NCBI GenBank assembly: GCA_964567085.1 | Contig: CAZMKU010000035.1 | Location: 1 to 14,788, forward strand | DNA: 14,788 nucleotides | Source: SVTX01 sp964567085 | GTDB taxonomy: Bacteria; Bacillota; Clostridia; Oscillospirales; CAG-272 | Reading direction: 5' to 3' | Part shown: piece by piece, positions 13,407 to 14,788 of the stretch | Layout: every line of letters starts with the position of its first letter | How positions within the stretch are numbered: position 1 is the first letter of the stretch | The notes under the pieces: generated by a model | Seen by the model: only the letters and a program-made list of their open reading frames with translations | What the model was told of the DNA's origin: nothing | Database searches by the model: none | Program-made: the position numbers and the translations under genes

Positions 13407-14788
13407 ATTTCATATTTTCGTATCCGATAAACGCCTGCAGACAGGTCTGCGCGTAAACTCTCATCATAAAGTCGTTCGGGTGATTTATGTTATTACCCGA
13501 ATAATCGCGGAAGCTCTTCACCTCAAGCATGGAAAGACTTACCGAGGTAACTCTCGCAAGACCTGCGCCTACGCCATTTTCATTCAAGTAATCAACGACT
13601 CCCTCAAGCTCTGCCTCCTGCAAATACTGATTTCCGTACCAGCCGTTCGTCGACTCGTTGTTAGGCACCATCGTGGAAATAACGAGTCCGTAAAAATCGC
13701 TGTCAAGCGCCATAGCTCTCTGATAAATACTCTGTACGTTAGCCGCAGTAACCGTCGGAGCAACAGCCGCGTCGTTCATACCGAACGCAACTCCGAGCAG
13801 ATCACAGCCGTACTGCTCAATATAAGGCTTGATGAAATTATCAAAGTTTGATACTCCCGACGCCGACGTCCAACCGCCAACGGATGGATTTATGTAGGTT
13901 ATCGTACCGTTTGTGCCTCCGACGTAATCCTCGGGCGGAGCCTTGATCAAGGAATTGAGACCCGAGACGTCAACGAAATGGATCGTATATCCGAAAAGAT
14001 CAGCCAAGGCCTGCGTAAAGAGCATTGAATAGCTCCACTGATAAAACGCCTTCTTGGGATTTTCCCAGTTTGTTGTGGGTAAGCCTACGTACCAGCTGGA
14101 GTTTGCTCCGCAGGTAATACTGTCGCCGTAGAAAATGAAGGTAACATCCTCACCTGCCATAAGCTTTCTGATAAGTCCCTCAAAATTCTTAGCGTAGGTC
14201 TCCTGATCAAAGCCGTCCCACGTCGTTGAATGCTTATAGGTAACGCGGATCTGCCACTGTGTAAACACAGAGCCCTCACCCCAATATACAGAAACGTCAG
14301 TACCGTTATACTTTTCATATATCATGGCATTTGCGTAATTGTAATAGGTGTTGTTCGAAATTACGCTGATAGTTGACGTTGTGGGAATGTGGAGCATACC
14401 GTCAACTACGGTATAGTCCTTACCCTCCTCGTACGTAATTCTGCCGTCGTAGCGCTGAACGGAAACGATCTCGTCTATCGGGAAAAGAAGCGCCTTCGTT
14501 TCGCCCTTGTTAATAAACATTACGGTCTCATAATATACCGTATCTCCCTCGAAAATATTCTGCATATTTCCGTGCATATTGCTCGAATCAATATCAAGTC
14601 CGTCAATATCGGGAGTTCTTTCGGTCGTAGACTCTTCAGTAGTAGTCTCCTCATCGGTGGTAGTCTCCACGGGAGTCGTTTCTTCCGTCGAGGAGGCTTC
14701 CGTAGGTTCTTCCGTAGGTTCTTCCGTAGGTTCCTCGGTGGGAGCTTCCGTGGGATCTTCAGTAGGTTCCTCCGTGGGAGCTTGAGTG
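13405..14788 (-). CDS. Secreted SGNH/GDSL hydrolase, 5'-truncated by window edge
   Basis: At least 460 residues, open to the window edge; no start codon, signal peptide or lipobox can be seen. The visible N-terminus is a linker of seven PTEx tetrapeptides, then Thr/Glu-rich sequence to about the RTPDIDG segment, typical of Gram-positive exported or lipoprotein enzymes. A beta-rich domain of about 130 residues follows (FINKGETKALLFPIDE to QIRVTYKHSTTW). The SGNH catalytic domain has block I FYGDSITCGAN (14127-14095, nucleophile Ser), block II SVGGWTSASG, block III FGMNDAA and block V NNINHPND with the catalytic His. The usual Asp three residues before that His is Asn. Likely an extracellular carbohydrate esterase or deacetylase; the substrate is unknown. 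An internal GTG at 14670 is not a credible start because the repeat linker continues upstream in frame. Confidence 0.88.
   Translation of the reverse strand, partial: TQAPTEEPTEDPTEAPTEEPTEEPTEEPTEASSTEETTPVETTTDEETTTEESTTERTPDIDGLDIDSSNMHGNMQNIFEGDTVYYETVMFINKGETKALLFPIDEIVSVQRYDGRITYEEGKDYTVVDGMLHIPTTSTISVISNNTYYNYANAMIYEKYNGTDVSVYWGEGSVFTQWQIRVTYKHSTTWDGFDQETYAKNFEGLIRKLMAGEDVTFIFYGDSITCGANSSWYVGLPTTNWENPKKAFYQWSYSMLFTQALADLFGYTIHFVDVSGLNSLIKAPPEDYVGGTNGTITYINPSVGGWTSASGVSNFDNFIKPYIEQYGCDLLGVAFGMNDAAVAPTVTAANVQSIYQRAMALDSDFYGLVISTMVPNNESTNGWYGNQYLQEAELEGVVDYLNENGVGAGLARVTSVSLSMLEVKSFRDYSGNNINHPNDFMMRVYAQTCLQAFIGYENMK
14698..14781 (-). repeat. Seven tandem 12-base units encoding the PTEx linker
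   Basis: Seven consecutive 12-base units (14698-14709 through 14770-14781); the first three are identical (TTCCGTAGGTTC on the plus strand). Each encodes Pro-Thr-Glu plus Glu, Asp or Ala on the minus strand. The array may continue beyond the window, and copy-number variation by slippage would keep the frame. Confidence 0.9.

Noticed and set aside
14698..14781. CRISPR-like array
   Set aside because: The units are 12 bases, contiguous, have no spacers and code for a protein linker.
14579..14785. Plus-strand open frame encoding Ser/Val/Gly repeats
   Set aside because: It is the antisense shadow of the 12-base repeats encoding the PTEx linker of the minus-strand hydrolase.

Overview
The window looks like chromosome from an anaerobic Firmicute of class Clostridia, probably an uncultured gut lineage. 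This rests on consensus sigma-A promoters with AT-rich spacers, strong GGAGG-type ribosome binding sites, short GC-stem terminators, gut-Clostridia-style protein families (MepA-like MATE pump, COG2509 flavoprotein, EndoA-like MazF, Thr/Glu/Pro linker on a secreted SGNH hydrolase) and dispersed GTAGGGG-type intergenic repeats. No database could be consulted, so the lineage is inference.

Layout. 1-300: a minus-strand promoter and structured, apparently non-coding transcript leaving the window, and a plus-strand promoter whose leader holds a strong terminator-like hairpin before a MATE efflux gene (302-1705). A bidirectional terminator separates this from a minus-strand pair (a COG2509 flavoprotein and a permuted papain-fold hydrolase, 3855-1750) driven by a perfect consensus promoter. 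Next come a solitary mazF (4067-4507), class II fructose-bisphosphate aldolase (4627-5586), a 290-base repeat-rich gap, a CCA-adding-type nucleotidyltransferase (5953-7110), and a second repeat-rich gap with the carA promoter and a structured leader.

The centre of interest is 7567-12709, encoding carbamoyl-phosphate synthase. carA keeps its fold motifs, but the glutaminase nucleophile Cys is Ser247 and the catalytic His is Leu331. The next gene, one base downstream, has a complete CarB (two ATP-grasp halves plus an MGS-like domain) running in frame into a whole DapF (diaminopimelate epimerase) domain. That DapF domain has lost the first of its two catalytic cysteines (Ala1144) but keeps the second and most substrate-contacting residues. 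Read together, this predicts an ammonia-dependent carbamoyl-phosphate synthase with a pseudo-glutaminase partner and a fused, probably epimerase-dead, possibly ligand-binding DapF module.

The window ends with a small two-helix membrane protein of unknown function (12769-13254), a third block of palindromic repeats, and the 3' part of a minus-strand secreted SGNH hydrolase gene whose 5' end lies beyond base 14788.
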